Positions 27,965 to 41,066 of a stretch of DNA of 64,000 nucleotides are shown here, in pieces. The stretch's first letter is position 1. The number at the start of each line of letters is the position of its first letter. The stretch is from Amoebidium appalachense (lineage: Eukaryota > Ichthyosporea), in assembly GCA_963693365.1 (NCBI GenBank), contig CAVNZM010000002.1, positions 9,796,001-9,860,000 on the forward strand. Reading direction: 5' to 3'. The notes under the pieces were generated by a model. That model did not search any database and was not told the origin of the DNA. It was given only the letters and a program-made list of their open reading frames with translations. The position numbers and the translations under genes were made by a program.

Positions 27965-28675
27965 TGTGTGCGTGTGTGTGTGTGTGTGCTTGTGTGTGTG
28001 TGTGTGTTTGTGTGTCTGTGTGCGTTGGGGGAGGGGGGAGGGGGGAGGGGGGATGGGGGAAGGGGGGGAGGGGTGGTAAAACGAGAGAGGAGGGGGGGGG
28101 GGGGGGGGGGGGGGGGACATAACAACTGGTAAAATAAACACGGGCAAGCAGTGTAGTAAAACCCGGTTACACTCAATCTGTACTGTCGACTATGAACTGT
28201 CAACATGAGCCCGCCCGTTGTGCACTCGACAGGTGTTGAGCAGGATACACACGACATCAGGGTTTCTTGGTTTCATAAAGTCCTGTGCATCAATTGCCGC
28301 ACCATATATTGATAGCTCCCGAAGGCTATTACATCTGATTGGATGATTCCCCCAGGCCGTTGCATCTGGTTGGATAAATTTCGAAGGCAGTTACCTGATT
28401 TGATTAATTCCGAAGTCAGGTGGACAGCTGTAACGTTCTTCTACATTCTGTTTAAGATGATCCATAGCAGTGCCAAATAGATGGTTCGGAGCATCGCCAA
28501 AACTTTACGAACCCTAGTGTGGAAGTGCTATAATGGAAACCAATAGCGGAGGGGCAGAAGGTAGGATGTGTGTGTGTATATGTGTGTGTGTGTGTATGTG
28601 TATGTGTGTGTGTATATTAGTTGGTTGCGTGCATGTTTGGGTGGTTGTGGGGATGTGTCCGTGTGGCATATGTGG

Positions 28676-28679
<4 letters not shown>

Positions 28680-28708
<29 letters not shown>

Positions 28709-28777
28709 GTGTGTTAATGTGTACATGTGCATTTGTTTGGATGTGATGTGTGTGTGTGCGCGCGCGCGCGCGCGCGC

Positions 28778-28856
<79 letters not shown>

Positions 28857-29100
28857 CTTGTGTGTGTGTTTATGGGTATGTGCACGTATGTGTGTGCTTG
28901 CGTGTGTGTGCGTGTCTGTGTGTATGTATGCCTGTGTGTCTGTATGTGTCTGGCTGAGTGGGCGTGCGAGTTGAGGGTGCTCGGGAGGGAGGAAGGGGGG
29001 AGGGGGGTGGGGGGGAGGGAGGAGGGAGGAGGTTTGTTTGAGGGGAGGGAAGGAGGGGGGGAATGGGTGGAGGGCAAGGGGGAAGAGGGGGGGCAACATA
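28680..29100 (+). repeat. (GT)n, (GC)n and G-rich block
   Basis: GT arrays with a GCGC core (28758-28778), about 37 GT (28781-28854), then GGGAGG-type sequence to 29092. Confidence 0.95.
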
Positions 29101-29404
29101 TTGGCAGCCCGTGTAGCAGAAATCTGACTGGGTAAGTTATGTGTGGCGACGGTCTGTACCAGGGATTTGGGGACGTGGGGTTGGAGCCTTCGGGGTTGGG
29201 GGGGGGAGGGGGGGGGAAGGTAGAGGGGTGTGAAGACTAGCGGGAAGCGGAGGAGGGGCTGAGGACGATGAGCTTTTCTAGATTTCTTAATCTTGTTTCA
29301 CTGACATTCCATCCTTTTTTATCAGCATTATAGGAACCCCGAGTTCTGATAGTTCTATTGGTAGAAAACATTACCTTGTTTAGTTGAGAATAGGTGAGAT
29401 CAGA

Positions 29405-29865
29405 TTCTTTGATATATACTGAAGTGTTGGTGGATAGACTGAGATATAGGTGGACATTCTGAGATAATAGTGAATTTGTTGAGATGTTGGTGGATAGAGC
29501 AAGGTATTGGTGGATATGTTTAGATATTGGTGGATATGTTTAGATATTGGTGGATATGTTTAGATACTGGTGGGTATGTTCAGATATTGGTGGATAAACC
29601 GACATATTGCCAATGGTGGGTAAACTGAGATATTGGTGGTTTGAGCAACATATCTGGGGAGCATTGAGGGTGGTGGATAAACTGAGATATTGCTGAATAT
29701 ACTGAGACCTTAGTATGGGCTGAATACTGAGGTATTGGTAGATATACTGAGACCATAGTATGGGTGGATAAACTGAAATATTGGTAGATATGCTGAGACC
29801 ATAGTATGGGTGGATATACGAGATATTGGCAAATATATTGAGATATTGGTAGATAAATTGATATA
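29405..29865 (+). repeat. Minisatellite, period about 19-22 bp
   Basis: Roughly 20 units of the form GATATTGGTGGATATGTTTA with drift to GAGATATTGGTAGATATACT. The three units near 29525-29560 are nearly identical. Confidence 0.9.
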
Positions 29866-29969
29866 TCCCAAACAAGTTCCCGTTGATGCATACTAAAGTA
29901 AAAAATCTGCTCCCTGAGATCAGTTATACATCAGGGCTGGGGGCCTTTTTAGCTTGTCGCTGTGTGTCC

Positions 29970-30000
<31 letters not shown>

Positions 30001-30409
30001 GGGGGAGGGAGAGGAGGGGGGAAGGTGGAAGGGATAAGGTTCGTATCAGAGCGCCTTAACTTGGGGCTGTCCGGCACTAGGCAGAAAGCAGAAAGCAAAG
30101 TAGAAGGCTTACCAAGTCGCGTAATTTTGCCCTAGGCATGATAGGTTGGGGTTTTTTTTATATCATCTGGGGTCTTCAATAACGTGAATAATACGGGACG
30201 TGAAAAAGTTCCCCACCCCCCTTCCCCCCCTCCCCCACCCCCTCCTCCCCCCTCCCCCCACCCATCCCCCCCCCCCCTCCCCCACCTCGAACGGGTAAGG
30301 TAAGGAAAACGAGAAAGAGGAACCAAGAGGAATCCCCAATGGTCTCTACGATTAATTCCTGTGTGTTTTGTCAAATAGGGGTGATGGTGACCGTTAGTGA
30401 CAAAAAGTG

Positions 30410-30969
<560 letters not shown>

Positions 30970-31386
30970 GGCCCACATATGTATGCGTGTTTGTGTGCCT
31001 AAGTGGGTGCAAGTGTGTACATACATGTGTACGCATGTGCTTTTTTGGTGTGCATGCCCAGGGGCAGGGAGGGGAGTGGTTACACTCTTCAATTAGGAAC
31101 CGTGTGTGAGTACGTGTGTGTGCGTGTGCGCGGGTACCCGTGCGCGTGCGCAGACTCGTGCACATTTGGAATGGAGAAGGGGTTGAAACTAGTTGAGAAG
31201 CTGTGTATGAGGGAGGGGGAGAGGGAAGGGGGGGGGGGGGGGGGGGGGGGGTGGGGGGGAAGGGGGCTATCGAATCATCTGCACGTGGGATTGTCTTAGG
31301 TCATGTTTTCAAAGTTGGTCCAGCTGTTGGAGTTTTTTTTTCTGTCAAGAAGGGGAAGTGAAATTGTTCTTTCTCTTACCTTTTGA

Positions 31387-31426
<40 letters not shown>

Positions 31427-31429
31427 CTT

Positions 31430-32620
31430 TTGGGGGGGGGAGGGGGAGCGGGGGCATACCAGGGCCACTCGATTAGAGAGATGGGGTAGGTGGGGTGGGG
31501 ATGGCTTTTAAGCCTGCCTGGCCGAAGAGGGATGGTATTTGTGATGGTGGTGAGGGGGTTGGGGAGAGGAGGGAAAGTGAGGGAGGGGGGAGGAGTGGAG
31601 GGGAGGGGGAGGGAAGGGGGGGGGGAGAGAGGGGAGGCGGAGGGGAAGGAGGGGACAGAAAATTGGGAAAGGTGGGAGTCGGAGCGGGGGGAGGGGGGAG
31701 GGGGGAGGGGGGAGGCTGCAGGTGAGAAGCACTCTCATCTACGTTTACCCAGCCCCCCCCCCCCCCTCCCCCTCCCCTCCCCCTCCCCTCCCCCCCCTCC
31801 CCCCCTCTCCCCCTGGTGCCTATTCCTCCTATTCGTATGTTCTACAGCGACACACACAGGGAAAAACCCCCGGGCAAGTACAAAGGTGTGGTTTTTTTTT
31901 TTAAAATTAAAAAAAAAAAAAAAAAAAAAAAGTTCATTGCCGTTCGGTTTGCAGCTGTAGAACGTACGAATATGAGAATAAGCACCGGAGCATCTGAGCT
32001 GTAAGGTGGGGGGGGTGAGAAGGGTGTTGAGGATGGGATGCAGACCACAGAGAGAGGGGGGGGGGGGGGGAGTAGGCAGGGGGAGGAGGTAGAGGGGAAG
32101 GAGGGAAAGGATCGTGGTGGTGTGGCACGGGTGTGCCTAATGCGGGATGGGGTGGGGGGTGGGGGGAGAGGGGGAGAGGGGGGAGGGAGATATAGTGGGT
32201 GTGGTTTGCATGGCAAGGCAGAGCAAGACGGTAAGGTGGGGACTGGTGATGTAATAGTCGAGTACGTGGTATCAAGAGAAGGGGTTGATGTGATGGTGGG
32301 GAGGGAGGGGGGGGGGGGGGGGGGGGGGGGGAGGGAGGGAGGGACGGAGGGGGGAGGGGGGGGGAGGTTGATCAAGTGGATGGGTGGATGGGTCGGTGGG
32401 ATGGTGTTGGTGGATTGATGATAAGAGAACAAGGGGGGGGAAGGGGGGGGGGGGGAGAGAGAGAGTGGGGGGGGGGGGGGAGGGAGGGAGGGGGGGGGGG
32501 GGGGGGGAGAGAGAGAGAGAGAGAGAGAGAAAGGGGGGCGGACGGGGAGGGCATCCGGATAGCAGATTGGAATGAGGAATGGGTAGAAGGTGGCTGTAGT
32601 GGTTGAGAGTGTTGGGGACA

Positions 32621-32654
<34 letters not shown>

Positions 32655-33369
32655 GGGGGGGGGGGGAGGGGGGGGGGAAGAGAATGGACAGGAGGATGGG
32701 CTGGCTTTGACGAAGTGGGTATGAGGAGGGGATTTGGAGGGGGGGGGGGGGGGGGGAGGAGGGGGGGGGGGGGCTAAGGGGTGTGGCGAAGGTGGTGGTG
32801 GTGGGGGAAATGGGAGGGGGGAGGGAGGAGGGGGGGGGGGGGGGGGGGGGTTGGTGATGGATTGGCTGGAGGGGTGGGTCGGTGGTGTGGTGTTAGGAAG
32901 CGATGGGAGGGGAAGGGGTAGGTGTGGGGTGGTGGTGGGGGATGGAGGGGAAGGGGGGATGGAGGGGAAGGGGGGATTTCGGAAGTTAGACTAGGATGGA
33001 GTAAGAAAAAAAATGGATAACTAGACAGAAACATGTGGGTGGTGGCGGGGGGGGGGGGGGGGGGGGAGGGGGGGGAGGGGAGGGGGTGAAGAGGGGAGGG
33101 GTGGGGGGGAAGGGAAACAAGGGTGGGTGGGCGGGTGGGTGGGTTGGTTTCATGGGGATATGGAGGGCCGGGGGCGGGGGGGGGGGGGGGGGGGGGGGGG
33201 AGGGGGTGAGGAGAGGAAGGGCATGTCAGAAAGGGATGGAGGTGAGTTGGTTGGCTTGAGAGGGAGGGAAGAGAGGAGAACATTTCGGAGGGTAGAGGAT
33301 GTGGGGGTCAGACTGCCAAACAAATACGTGGGGAAGGGTTGGGGGCTTTCCTGTGGTGGTGGTGGTGGT

Positions 33370-33402
<33 letters not shown>

Positions 33403-33560
33403 GGGGGGCAAGCATTTTTATGGCCCGGAGAAGGTTAGGGGGGAAGGGGGAAGTTAAAACCGTTTAACACTGTTGAGGGGAAGTTGGGGTGGGGGTGGGG
33501 GTGGGGGTGGGGTGTGTGTGTGTTTGGGGGGCGGGGGGGGGGGGGGGGGGGGGGGGGCAG
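31430..33560 (+). repeat. 2.1-kb G-rich, G-quadruplex-prone block
   Basis: Dominated by G runs separated by A or T, with repeated motifs such as GGTGGGTGGGT and GATGGGTCGGTGG and a (GA)n patch at 32506-32531. Short unique islands repeat loosely (CATTTCGGAGGGTAGA near 33283, ATTTCGGAAGTTAGA near 32977). One C-rich island (31751-31812) precedes an A tract. No gene was recognised. Confidence 0.85.
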
Positions 33561-33859
33561 ATTTCACAGGAAAAAAGGAAAAAGTACTCCGCTTTCACCG
33601 CTTTCAGCTTAACATATTTATTTAAGATCACATTTAAAATGTATGTTTGGTTTCGTATTGTGAAGATGTTTGCCTATCGTACAAAAAATCGTAGTAAAAA
33701 ATGTTCGTGCAATTCGAATGCAATGTGCGCATAGACTGCAGCACAAATCTGGGCCCTGCTCTCGGCCTTTAAAACAATCCAACTATATTTCGTAAAAACA
33801 AAAACGTCCCATTTAAAATTTGCCCTTAAAATTACACTAATCTCTTTTCGTCGTCAAAT

Positions 33860-36799
33860 CTACTGCTCCTTCTCCTCATCTGCCTGGTGGTCGTCCAGAT
33901 AGTCGGGTGTGTGGCGGCCAATGGCGTTGAGGATCGGGCGGACCATGGGCATGAGCACGGGATCTACCAGAACCTTCTCGATCTCCACAATCGCATACAC
34001 GCCCACCATGCTGCACAGCACACGCGCCCACTGCATGCCGTCCAGCCCGGTCATGGAGAAGAACGAGTTGACGTGGGGGGTGTACGTGAGGAACAGCTGC
34101 AGCCCGGCCGTGATGGCCACGGCCACATAGCACCACTTGTTGCCAGATAAGGTGCGCGTGTGGAACGTGGACGCCTTAAGGAACCGCGTGGTGATGGAGT
34201 AGCCGATCTCGCTGAACACTAGCACATTGAAGGCCTCGGCGCGCCGCGAATCGAGGGACCTCTCCTCCACCCCACCCCAATAGAACATGCCCAGAACCAG
34301 AGCAACCAAAAGCGTCGACACAAAGAACGTGCGCCAGATCACCAGCTTGCCCATGAGACGCTTGCCCGGGCGGCGGGGGGGGTTCGCGCATGACACTTTC
34401 CTCAGCGGGCTCGACGGCAAGCATCATGCCGATGGTGACGGAGGTGACGAGGTTGACGTACAGAATTTGGATGGCCGTGAGTGGTGCATCGTGGAAGCCC
34501 CCCAGGGGCCCAAAGACGTAGGCCCACAGGATGGACGTGCCCTGGGCAAAGTTGACGGGGAGGTTGAAGACCAAGATCTTGCGCAGGTTGGCCCACACCC
34601 GGCGGCCCTCCCTCACGGCGGCCACGATGGTGGCAAAGTTGTCGTCGGCCAGGACCATTTTTGCGGCCTCCTTGCTGACCTCGGTGCCCGTGATGCCCAT
34701 GGCCACGCCGATGTTTGCGGCCTTGAGTGCCGGCGCGTCGTTGACGCCGTCGCCCGTCATGGCCACGACCTGCTTGTGCGACTGCAAGGCACGCACAATG
34801 CGCAGCTTGTTCTCGGGTGACGCGCGGGCGTAGATGTTGCAGCCCAGCACGACGCCGGCCAGGTCTGTGTCGCTCATGGTGTCGACCTGGGGGCCCGTCA
34901 GCACGGTGCCGCTGCCCTCGATGCCCAGCATCTTGCCGATGGCCAGCGCCGTCAGGGAGTGGTCCCCCGTGATCATCTTGACCACGATGCCGGCCTCGTG
35001 CGCCACCCGCACGGCCGTGATGGCCTCGTCTCTGGGCGGGTCCAGGATGGCCACCATGCACACCATGGACAGGAATGCCGGCCGCCCCAGGATGGCCGCT
35101 GGGCTCAGCCCCTCCAGGCTCTCGCCGGCCCCCAGCTCTGCCCGGCACAGCGCCAGCACCCGCAGGCCCTTGCTGCTGAGCTCCTCCTGCGCCTGCAGCC
35201 AGAACCCCTCGTCAAACGCCCCCACCCTGCTGACGTCATCGTTCTCCACCTGCCCGCTGCACAGCCGCATCAGCCGGTCCGGTGCCCCCTTCACGTACAT
35301 GACCGTCTTGGCCCCGTCCTTGTGCACCGTGGCCATGAACTTGTGCTCGGACTCGAACGGCACAGACGCCAGCCGGGGTTTCTTCTCGCGCAGGGCCTTG
35401 CTCTCCAGCCCGGCCTTCATTGCAGCCGTGATCAGTGCCACCTCCGTCGGCGCGCCGTTGGGCACCCAGTCCTCCTGGCCCGCATTGTTGACGGCCCGGC
35501 CGAGTGCAGAGTCGTTGCACAGCAGCCCCCCTCGAGCAGAGTGCGCAATTTGGCTATGGCCGCATCGTCCAGCTGGCGGTTGGAGGAGTCCGTGAACGTG
35601 CCCTCAGGGGCATAGCCCACCCCCGTGACGCCATACAGGTGGGCGGCCGTGCGGATGTTGACGGCGGTCATCTCGTTCTTGGTCAGGGTGCCGGTCTTGT
35701 CCGAGCAGATGACGTTGAGGCTGCCCAGGGTCTCGACACAAGGCAGCTGGCGGATGATTGCGTTCTGCTTGGCCATGACCGTGGTGCCGATGGCCAGCGT
35801 GATGGTGACGACGGCAGGCAGGCCCTCGGGGATGATGGCCACGGCAATGGCCACGGCAGACTTGAATGCGTCGGCCCAGGACTCGCCGGCACGCAGCTTG
35901 GCCAGAAGGAAGGCGGCTAGCGCAATGATGGCCACCAGCACACACAGCCAACGGCCCAGAATCTCGAGCTGGATGAGCAGGTTGGTCTTGACGTTCTCCA
36001 CCTGGTTGACCATCTTGTTGATCTTGCCAATCTCAGCGTTGTCGCCGGTGGCCACGACCACCCCCACCCCCTTGCCGCTCATGACCGTGGTGGCGCTGTA
36101 GACCATGCACTTGCGGTCCCCCAGGGCCGCCTCTGCAGCCACGGGGACGAGGTTCTTGGACACGGGCATGGACTCTCCCGTCAGCATGGCCTCCTGCACC
36201 TGCAGATTGACCACCTCCACCAGCCGCAGGTCGGCCGGCACCTTGTCGCCGCTCTTGATCAGCACAATGTCGCCCGGCACCAGGTCCTCGGCAGGCACGC
36301 TGACCTGCTCCCCGTTGCGCCGCACATCGGCCGAGGGGGAGAGCATGGCCTTGATGGCCTCGGCAGCCTTCTCGGCCTTGCCCTCCTGCACCAGCCCGAT
36401 GGCCACGTTGATGACAATCACGCCGATAATGAGCCCGGTCTCGGCATACTCGCCAAGTGCGGCGGTGACAACGGCCGCCACCACCAGCACGAAGATGAGG
36501 ATGTTGTTGAGCTGCGCCCATAGCCGCTGCAGGAAAGTGGCCTTCTTTGCCGGTGTGAGGCGGTTGGGGCCGTAGGATTGAAGGCGATCTTCGGCCTCCG
36601 AGGATGATAGACCATTTTCGAAGTTTGTGTGTAGTGTTCTTTCTACCTCAGCTCTGCTGTCGACGGAGTGCCACGCAACATCGTTTTCGCCAAAGTTGAT
36701 GGTGCAGAGGGAACTCGTGGAGTCTCCGGACGGCCGCTCAGAAACGAAGCTTGCCTGAGCGGCGCTGTCGATCTGCTTCTTGCTGTCGGTAATTTGCAT
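33860..36799 (-). CDS. P-type cation-transporting ATPase (type II, Ca-pump-like), copy 1, two frameshifts
   Basis: Intronless. ATG 36799, TAG 33860-33862, about 980 codons when read across frames. ATP-driven cation export; closest in style to bacterial and PMR1-type type IIA pumps. Visible: N-terminal cation ATPase domain (about residues 40-110), TGES (207-210), PEGL in helix M4 (324-327), phosphorylation site DKTGTLT (Asp367), then in the second frame KGAPDRL, TGD and MTGDGVNDAPALK, and in the third frame the C-terminal helix set with SMTGLDGMQWARV and a charged tail. The frame breaks at a six-base run (35526-35531), where seven would keep frame, and at an eight-base run (34375-34382), one base longer than fits. 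Either this copy is a pseudogene or the runs are misread. Ion specificity is not provable here. Codons are GC-rich, unlike the surroundings. Confidence 0.8.
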
Positions 36800-36926
36800 G
36801 ACTTGGGATAGGTAGGAATAAGAGAGAATTGCTTTTAGACGCGTTTTTCTTAGTGCTCGGTTTGCTATTTTGTTGCGTGTCCGTGCTTGTTTACTTTTTC
36901 TGGCGTAATCAGTGGCTCAACGCCTT

Positions 36927-36934
36927 ATTTTATA
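36927..36934 (-). promoter_or_regulatory. Putative TATA box of ATPase copy 1
   Basis: TATAAAAT on the minus strand, about 130 bp before the start codon. Copy 2 has TATAAAAA at nearly the same distance. Confidence 0.5.
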
Positions 36935-37221
36935 CTTTTTGGTTTGGGATTTCCTGGGTATCGCCCCAATCCGCTCTCTCAGCATTCTCGAACCCTCCAA
37001 TAGCCTGAAGGTTGAAATCCCCCTAACTCCTCGGCACTGCATGGCGCCGCCAATATTTTGCGAGTCAGAAAATAGTATCTCCGCTGATTCTTGTTAGGCT
37101 GCACTATATATGATTTGAATAGAAGAGAAGAAAAATAGCATAAAAGACACATAAAAATGTTTATAGTTTAATGGGTTTTTGTTAACTTGATTTGGTTACC
37201 CCAAAAGTCTTGCTGTTACAG

Positions 37222-37323
37222 ATGATTACTTCTGCCGAAGTTGGAGGTGTAACCCAAGAATTAGTTTTGGAGGAATTCATCAAGAAGTCCGTGTCAAAGC
37301 CAAAAGCCAATGAAATCGATTGA
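37222..37323 (+). CDS. Possible terminal exon or small ORF, 33 codons
   Basis: Follows CTTGCTGTTACAG, a good acceptor, and reads ITSAEVGGVTQELVLEEFIK to a TGA at 37321. No upstream exon was found. Confidence 0.25.
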   Translation: MITSAEVGGVTQELVLEEFIKKSVSKPKANEID

Positions 37324-37867
37324 CGAATCGTTTTATTCCCTCCTGAGTCTCCTCTCTCCCCTTTTTGCCATCCTTAGTGTACGTGAGATAGTATTCGTTG
37401 ACTTCACCATTAGTGTCTACACATACAACAGTAACTGTACCCACAGCTTTTCATGAGTAAATGATATTAATAACTTTATTATACAAGCTGCTTTTGTGAT
37501 ATGTACTTTTGGTCAGCCGTATTAGAAAAAACAGATCCATGTAAATAGTCAACCTAAATAAACTTACGGTTATTTATTTTGGCTGATTATTAGCCAATCA
37601 TGCACTATAGCAATATCAAGTACTCAGTGACTAGTAGCAATGACTACTGCCACCAGGAAGCTCGTATGTTTTATAGGCCGCACGTCATGATCTGTATTAA
37701 CGCTGGAATTAATTTTTTTTATCTCAAAAACTATACGAAGTAAACCACTTAAAATCAATGCACATCCGCAAGAACCATGGTCGCGATCGGCGAGTGTGCA
37801 CCACACGTTCGCCAGTGCTCTGGGGATTCACCCACACGGAACCCCCCCTTGGCCGCTCAGTGAACCA

Positions 37868-38026
37868 GGCCTGGAAATTTTTTTTTTTATAATGACTTTA
37901 TTGATATGCTCAGCAAAATAGAAGCCATCGAGATATCACCGATATCTCGGAGAAGAAAATACAAAAGCCCTCACTCTCGAATACGGAGGAGATAACGACT
38001 TAAATAATCATATACCCTAGAAAACT
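37868..38026 (-). mobile_element. 3' end of another retroelement family
   Basis: On the minus strand: a 9-bp perfect stem CGAGATATC with loop GGT (37929-37949), 26 bases, AATAAA (37897-37902), then an A run of about 11. Same design as the LINE tails nearby but unrelated in sequence. No coding part was recognised. Confidence 0.5.
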
Positions 38027-39412
38027 TTTCTTTTGACTGGATTTATTCGACGGAAAGAAATGCAAGTATGCACGGCATACTGAGAAGACAATAAAAAACT
38101 TCACGAGTTATTCAGTAACAAGTGCATACTGAGATACCTGAACACTGTGTGAAAATCATATAAATACTCAATGTGACGACCAACAGCATTCAACAAAAAG
38201 TCTAAAGTGGTCACATTGCCAGCCAGTGTAGCAGACACCCGTAGGGAAAGAGGTAAAACGCGACATAAAAACTCACACCTATCAACATGTAAACCCCCCA
38301 AAAAATGTAAACCCTATCAACATGCTTTGCGATTAAAAGGTTCAGCACAAAAGTGGCACCAGCGGCGATGAAAACAAAAATTACAACGCCACTGCACAAC
38401 TTCCCAGGCAATATCAACATCAGAGCACCATACAGACTTATCTATTAGGGTGGTATCCACACGTACAGCAGGAGAAATATATCCTGCCAAAGCTCCCAAA
38501 AAGCGATAATGATCAGTACGGTGTTGCCTAAGGAACATAACACATGCCGACTGAGTTTTACCTTTGATTTCTCTATCAGAACGAGAAACAAACTTATACT
38601 GCGTATGGTAGTAACGCGAAAAGGCAGAAAAAACAGGAAGAGAAAAGAAAGAGGGAGTGAGATAGCGAGAGGAAGAATCAGGTTGGAAGAGGGTAGGCTG
38701 AGGACATTCAGAAGTAGCGTTGGTGAATCGGGGGGGAAGAGGGATGGAGGGAGGGGGGGGGAAAGAAAGCATAAAGAGGGTGACCATCAGGTATCCTAAC
38801 TAAATGAAAACAAAAACGAAGAGACAATTCCTCCATACGACAAACAGCAGACGACAATCCCAACATACTGATTAAGGGAGGCACAAACCGAGTACGAAAC
38901 AAAGTGCGCAGCGCATTACCCTGAAAATCGTCGAACTCTTTCAGCGCCACGGCCGCCTCGCGAGGTGGGGCGCAGGCCAATAGCGGAAGTCCATATTCAA
39001 AAGTCGGCCGTAAAAAAGTATTAAAGTAAAGAAGAATGTTCGCAGGATGGATCACAGACTCCCGTTGAAACATATTTGACACGATGTGAAGCTTACCCTT
39101 CGCACGAGCGATCCGTGCCGTGAGGAGCTTGCGGAAATCAATACCCCGTGCAGTAAAAGGAATACCCAAATAGTCATAGGTGCTCTGAACAGGAATAGGA
39201 AGACCGGCCAATTGAAAGGAAGAGTTTTTCGAAAAAGTAGCACACTTTTCAATTCCGACTGTCATGAGATTCTCGGTGCACCATTGATCCACCTGACGAA
39301 GCATCTGGTGCATGACATCTTCGGTTAAGGAACAAAGAACAATATCGTCCGCAAAAAGGAGACCCGGTACACGGCGGGTATGCAGTTGGCCAAAGGGTTC
39401 GAGGGAAACTCG
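38027..39412 (-). mobile_element. LINE fragment with reverse-transcriptase 3' half
   Basis: 5'-truncated element. The frame opens at about 39412 with VPGLLFADDIVLCSLTEDV, carrying the catalytic FADD motif of non-LTR reverse transcriptase, then thumb-region blocks (TYDYLGIPFTARG, FLRPTFEYGLPLLACAPP). It shifts frame near the G9 run 38753-38761, continues to the zinc-binding-like WRCNFCFHRRWCHFCAE, then HVDRCEF. An insertion near 38290-38320 duplicates TGTTGATAGG. The 3' end has hairpin GTATGC-CGT-GCATAC (38066-38080), AATAAA (38042-38047) and CCAGTCAAAAG. Clade not determined. Confidence 0.8.
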
Positions 39413-40100
39413 TTAAACATACCGTGGTTCAACAGATAGTCAATAGACGTAATATCAGGATTATCTAAATAAGCCAGTCTTCTAATTTCTAACGGAATAA
39501 TCTGAGATAAATAAATCCATCTATCTAAGTGTTTACATCTATCTAAGTGTTTACTGCACAAAAGTGGCACATTGTCAAACATTTATGGAAACAAAGGTTA
39601 CAGCGCCAAAATAAACATTTCCAAGCTATATCACAAGGAGGGGTTAGAATTGCAAAATCGGTAAGTGTTGTAGGTTTACGAGAGGAAGGATAAATATAAG
39701 TAGCTAATTTACACAACGATTGTAAAGAAAATAGACGAGTCTCTAATATAAAAAGAAGCACAGGCTCAAGAGCCCTACCATGATACTCTATATCACATTG
39801 ATGAAGCAAAGGATATTTAGTATGAAACCAAGTAACATACTGCTGATAACTAGTAGAAGAGAAAAATAAAGGAGATAAGTATTTAAAAGGATATCTCGGA
39901 ATGGGAGAGAGATTGGGGATAGGACATTTCGCACGAACATTAGAAATGCCAGGAACAGGTGCTAAAGAAGGAAAGAATTGTAACAAAGGATGATAAGAAG
40001 GAAGCCTAACCAATTGAAAACAAAAGCGAAGTCCTAATTCATTCATACGCTGGCGAGCTGGAGGGAGACCAAAAGCACTCAGCAAGGGAGCTGGAAATTT
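39413..40100 (-). mobile_element. Fragment of a second LINE subfamily
   Basis: Encodes a diverged version of the same C-terminal region: RMNELGLRFCFQLVRLPSYH, WRCNLCFHKCLTMCHFCAV, HLDRC. It begins right after the CCAGTCAAAAG tail of another fragment and ends abruptly at the 5' end of the 38027-39412 element, without its own tail. Confidence 0.7.
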
Positions 40101-40175
40101 TGTTTTCTTTTGACTGGATTTATTTGACGGAAAGATATGCAAGTATGCACGGCATACTGAGAAGACAATAAAAAC
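40101..40175 (-). mobile_element. 75-bp LINE 3' tail
   Basis: Only GTCTTCTCAGTATGCCGTGC through CCAGTCAAAAGAAAAC is present, joined upstream to a different tail and downstream to the second subfamily fragment. Confidence 0.7.
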
Positions 40176-40244
40176 TTTTTTCTTTTGACTCGGGTTTATC
40201 GATGCGTTGATGAAGGCAACGTGCAGCCACAGGCTACATAACCA
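40176..40244 (-). mobile_element. 3' tail of a third retroelement family
   Basis: Minus strand: hairpin TGTAGCC-TGT-GGCTGCA (40222-40238, one G-T pair), 22 bases, ATAAACCCGAGTCAAAAG. A plus-strand relative lies at 41967-42050. Confidence 0.6.
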
Positions 40245-41066
40245 CCAATAGAACTGAAAAAGCCAAAGCTACGAAATAAAAATAAAGCGACAAGTGACAA
40301 AGGACACCAGCGGGCAAAACCTTAAGTGTACGTGTATGCGTGAAACTAGTTTGCTCCAACTAGTCATATGCATTGATGTTGACCAGACCACACTCCGCAA
40401 GAAGACATCATTACTGCTCCTTCCCAACAGGCCCCCCTCAAAACCTACCGAGGCACAGCAAGCAAGTCATCCTCTAAAAGAGCAATGCAGACCAAATCTG
40501 AGCTAAAAAACAATCGCAACCGGCCCGGCCCCTAGATAACCCGGAGTGCATCTAGCTCTCTGATAAGGTGGTCTAGTTGTGGCAGGACACACAGAAAAAC
40601 ACAATTACAGAATGCATGCAAGCAAACCCGGTCATTGCCATACGACTGGAGGCTAAGGACTGGCAGTCACTTGGAAAGCTCCCCGACGACCAAGTAGCCG
40701 CCCCTCCACTCACGCAGCGCAGAGGTAGCTGAAGAAGTTGCAGCAGCCCACCGCCAACTTGAATAGGTCGCGTAGAAGCGTAGACAGCGTGTAGAAGTTA
40801 GCATAGGTTGCAGTGGACCACCAGGCGTTGAAGAAATCACTTCTCAAGCGAGAAACTCCGCGAAAGGGAGATGCCCCCACACTCTCACAGCAGTAGGAAT
40901 ACACCAGGCCACACCACACACATGCTGCAGTCACGTTCCCCTGAGTGGGACTCCCTCCCACCACAAAAAGAAGAAACGAAAGCCTTTATATACCTGCCAT
41001 GGTGAAGAATCGGGGAAAAAAAGTTGACGTGACAGCTAAGAGATCGAAGTGAAAGTGAAGTCCCAA
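40245..41066. other. No gene seen
   Basis: Ordinary unique sequence between retroelement fragments. Short open frames have no supporting features. Confidence 0.4.

Noticed and set aside
33370-33402. Poly-G as two-colour sequencing no-signal artefact
   Set aside because: Not fully excluded, but runs occur as both G and C on the plus strand, lie inside unique sequence, and sit at consistent positions in repeat families, which read-end artefacts would not produce.
34402-35615. Long antisense and shifted frames across both ATPase copies
   Set aside because: GC-rich third positions keep several frames open. Only one frame carries the P-type motifs.
36912-37097. 61-codon plus-strand ORF upstream of ATPase copy 1
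   Set aside because: It overlaps the putative ATPase promoter and has no recognisable features.
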